From Treponema sp. (GTDB lineage: Bacteria > Spirochaetota > Spirochaetia > Treponematales > Breznakiellaceae), in contig JAIRLK010000131.1 of the NCBI GenBank assembly GCA_031259515.1, positions 1 through 7,465 on the forward strand: 7,465 bases of DNA, read 5' to 3'. The translations under genes were made by a program, and so were the position numbers. Every line of letters begins with the position of its first letter. Positions within the stretch are counted from its first letter, which is position 1. Below the pieces are notes generated by a model. That model did not search any database. It saw nothing but the letters and a program-made list of their open reading frames with translations, and was not told the origin of the DNA. Below, piece after piece: positions 6,662 to 7,465 of this stretch.

Positions 6662-7165
6662 TCAGCCGTTTTTGTACTTTGCGATGATCTCCGGAAGCTG
6701 ATCCTTGGTTACCTTGCCGTAGGTAGCGGTTCCCACAGTAATGACCGGGGCAAGGCCGCAACAACCCACGCAACGAACCGGATCGATGGAAAAGAGGCCG
6801 TCGGCGGTAACGCCGCCCTCAGCAAGCCCCAGGATGTTCCGGGCCTCCTCAATAAGGTCCTGTCCGCCCTTGAGGTAACACGCAGTTCCCAGGCAAACGG
6901 AAATCCTGAATTTCCCCGGTTTAACGGTCTTAAAGAAGTGGTAAAACGTGATGACCCCATAGATACGCGCCAGAGGAATACCGGTCAGCCGGGCCAGCTT
7001 TTCCGCCGCAGGCCGGGGAATATACCCGAAGGTCTCCTGAGTCTTATGTAGAATCATGATGAGACTGCCAGGTTTTACCTTCCATTCATCAATAAAAGCG
7101 ATCAGTTCCGGGGGAAAATCGATCTTCCCCCCGCCGGCATCTTTTACCGCGCCTAATGCTGCCAT
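6662..7165 (-). CDS. hydC: hydrogenase [2Fe-2S] subunit HydC (NuoE/HndA-like)
   Basis: This 167-residue NuoE-family subunit has an N-terminal helical bundle (about 20-75, with the family pattern LHKTQETFGYIP followed by GVITFYHFF). It is followed by a thioredoxin-like [2Fe-2S] domain with all four ligands: Cys91 and Cys96 in CLGTAC, Cys132 and Cys136 in CVGCC. Length is normal for HndA/NuoE (about 150-180). In the complex it docks on HydB next to FMN and holds a [2Fe-2S] cluster that takes part in electron bifurcation with NAD(H) and ferredoxin. The ATG at 7165 is chosen because GGGGG at 7171-7175 stands 5 nt before it. A GTG at 7171 would add two residues but would overlap that site. It is the first gene of the operon, with a good promoter about 45 nt upstream. 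The stop is 23 nt before the GTG of the GHKL ATPase gene. Confidence 0.95.
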   Translation of the reverse strand: MAALGAVKDAGGGKIDFPPELIAFIDEWKVKPGSLIMILHKTQETFGYIPRPAAEKLARLTGIPLARIYGVITFYHFFKTVKPGKFRISVCLGTACYLKGGQDLIEEARNILGLAEGGVTADGLFSIDPVRCVGCCGLAPVITVGTATYGKVTKDQLPEIIAKYKNG

Positions 7166-7211
7166 GAACACCCCCGTTCAAATAAACAAATTTTTCTCAG
7201 CGTCATATATA

Positions 7212-7240
7212 ATTCTATATCCTTTAAGGGAATTTGACAA
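7212..7240 (-). promoter_or_regulatory. sigma70-type promoter of the hyd operon
   Basis: On the minus strand, TTGTCA (7240-7235) is followed after exactly 17 nt by TAGAAT (7217-7212). Each hexamer differs from consensus at one base. Predicted transcription start is near 7205, giving a leader of about 40 nt before the hydC ATG. The spacer contains CCTTAAAGG (7229-7221), a 9-nt near-perfect palindrome that could be an operator. AT-rich sequence upstream (7253-7289) could act as an UP element. I see no recognisable binding site of a named regulator. Confidence 0.75.
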
Positions 7241-7261
7241 GATAATCATGCGTTCAATAAT
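7234..7261 (+). promoter_or_regulatory. possible divergent promoter sharing the -35 word
   Basis: The same TTGACAA word read on the plus strand gives a perfect TTGACA (7234-7239), followed after 16 nt by AATAAT (7256-7261), five of six matches to TATAAT. A transcript would start near 7268 and run rightwards into two hairpins and repeat copy B. The only frame there is 23 codons (7301-7372) with no ribosome binding site. The AT-rich region makes a chance match fairly likely. Confidence 0.25.
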
Positions 7262-7289
7262 AATCAATAATAAATAAAAAATTATTGAA
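7253..7289. repeat. AT-rich inverted/direct repeat upstream of hyd promoter
   Basis: TTCAATAAT (7253-7261) and its exact reverse complement ATTATTGAA (7281-7289) form a 9-bp inverted repeat with a 19-nt gap. A further direct copy of TCAATAAT sits between them (7264-7271). The set lies just upstream of the hyd -35 element, a usual place for an activator site or UP element. No named regulator can be assigned. Confidence 0.45.
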
Positions 7290-7297
7290 ATGCTGCG

Positions 7298-7324
7298 CTA
7301 ATGGAAGCGCCGGGATTCCATTGG
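7298..7324. repeat. short inverted repeat in hyd leader region
   Basis: AATGGAA (7300-7306) and TTCCATT (7316-7322) form a perfect 7-bp stem around a 9-nt loop. It is extended by a T-G and a C-G pair to nine pairs. No T-run follows on either strand, so it is not a standard terminator. Confidence 0.4.
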
Positions 7325-7375
7325 GCATGTATGGTTATATTCGCGGTTAAAGAAATAATTACAATGATATAGTGT

Positions 7376-7394
7376 TTCTACTTAGAAAGTAGAA
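7376..7394. repeat. perfect 8-bp inverted repeat next to repeat copy B
   Basis: TTCTACTT (7376-7383), loop AGA, AAGTAGAA (7387-7394). It sits immediately before the GC-rich hairpin repeat and may be part of its boundary, although copy A lacks it. The region 7166-7397 holds no supported gene. Confidence 0.45.
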
Positions 7395-7397
7395 GGT

Positions 7398-7465
7398 GGG
7401 GGAAGTCTCCCCCTTCGCTCCAAAGCCTACGGCTTTTCCGCTACCCCCTCTGCGGGGGTTTGCCA
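7398..7465. repeat. GC-rich multi-hairpin intergenic repeat, copy B (partial)
   Basis: Three hairpins in the same order and orientation as copy A: GGGGGA/TCCCCC (7398-7413), AAAGCC/GGCTTT (7422-7436, loop TAC) and CCCCC/GGGGG around TCTGC (7444-7458). The shared words are GGGGGAAG, CTCCCCCT, CGC, GCTACCCCCTCTGCGGGG. The middle stem has a different sequence from copy A but still pairs. The element runs off the window end, so its full length is unknown. The T-run seen beside copy A is missing here. Confidence 0.7.

Noticed and set aside
6639..6773. N-terminal extension of the GHKL ATPase frame up to an ATG at 6773
   Set aside because: It lies in another frame of the hydC C-terminal coding region, including its conserved Cys132/136 motif, and the homologous domain begins only after GTG 6638.
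7301..7372. 23-codon plus-strand frame beginning ATGGAAGCG
   Set aside because: No ribosome binding site, overlaps an inverted repeat, and the only promoter candidate is weakly supported.

Overview
The window holds seven protein-coding genes, all on the minus strand and therefore read from high to low coordinates. Its core (about 7240 down to 1910) is a complete five-gene operon for a multisubunit, flavin-containing [FeFe]-hydrogenase of the HydABC/Hnd type. The gene order is hydC (NuoE-like), a stand-alone GHKL ATPase, an HndB-like thioredoxin-fold protein, hydB (NuoF-like) and hydA (H-cluster catalytic subunit). Enzymes of this type couple H2 turnover to both NAD(P)(H) and ferredoxin, usually by flavin-based electron bifurcation or confurcation. 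All expected cofactor ligands for hydA, hydB and hydC are present. No H-cluster maturase gene (hydE/F/G) lies in the window.

Layout from the right edge: 7398-7465 is a GC-rich hairpin repeat (copy B, cut by the window end). 7166-7397 is an AT-rich leader with small inverted repeats and a strong sigma70-type promoter (TTGTCA, 17 nt, TAGAAT) about 45 nt upstream of hydC. The operon follows with gaps of only 14-30 nt. After hydA comes a second copy of the hairpin repeat (copy A), whose last hairpin plus T-run looks like the operon terminator (1910-1936). Beyond it are a DinB-superfamily gene (1338-1868) and a Gfo/Idh/MocA oxidoreductase gene (184-1251), which have no evident link to hydrogen metabolism. 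The last 183 bases hold a short GC hairpin and no supported gene.

The organism is a strict or facultative anaerobe with fermentative or acetogenic-type hydrogen metabolism. Base composition is moderately GC-rich in genes and AT-rich in the leader. From memory of similar gene orders and intergenic hairpin repeats I lean towards a termite-gut-type Treponema (spirochaete), with a clostridial Firmicute as the alternative. The sequence alone does not prove either.

How the parts work together: HydB carries FMN and the NAD(H) site, and HydC adds a [2Fe-2S] cluster next to it. Iron-sulfur clusters in HydB and HydA pass electrons to or from the H-cluster of HydA, where protons and H2 interconvert. 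The two small genes between hydC and hydB are conserved companions of such operons with poorly defined roles. The orphan GHKL ATPase, which lacks a phosphoacceptor histidine domain, is the least understood part of this locus. The second most interesting element is the hairpin repeat that brackets the operon and shows compensatory stem changes between its copies.
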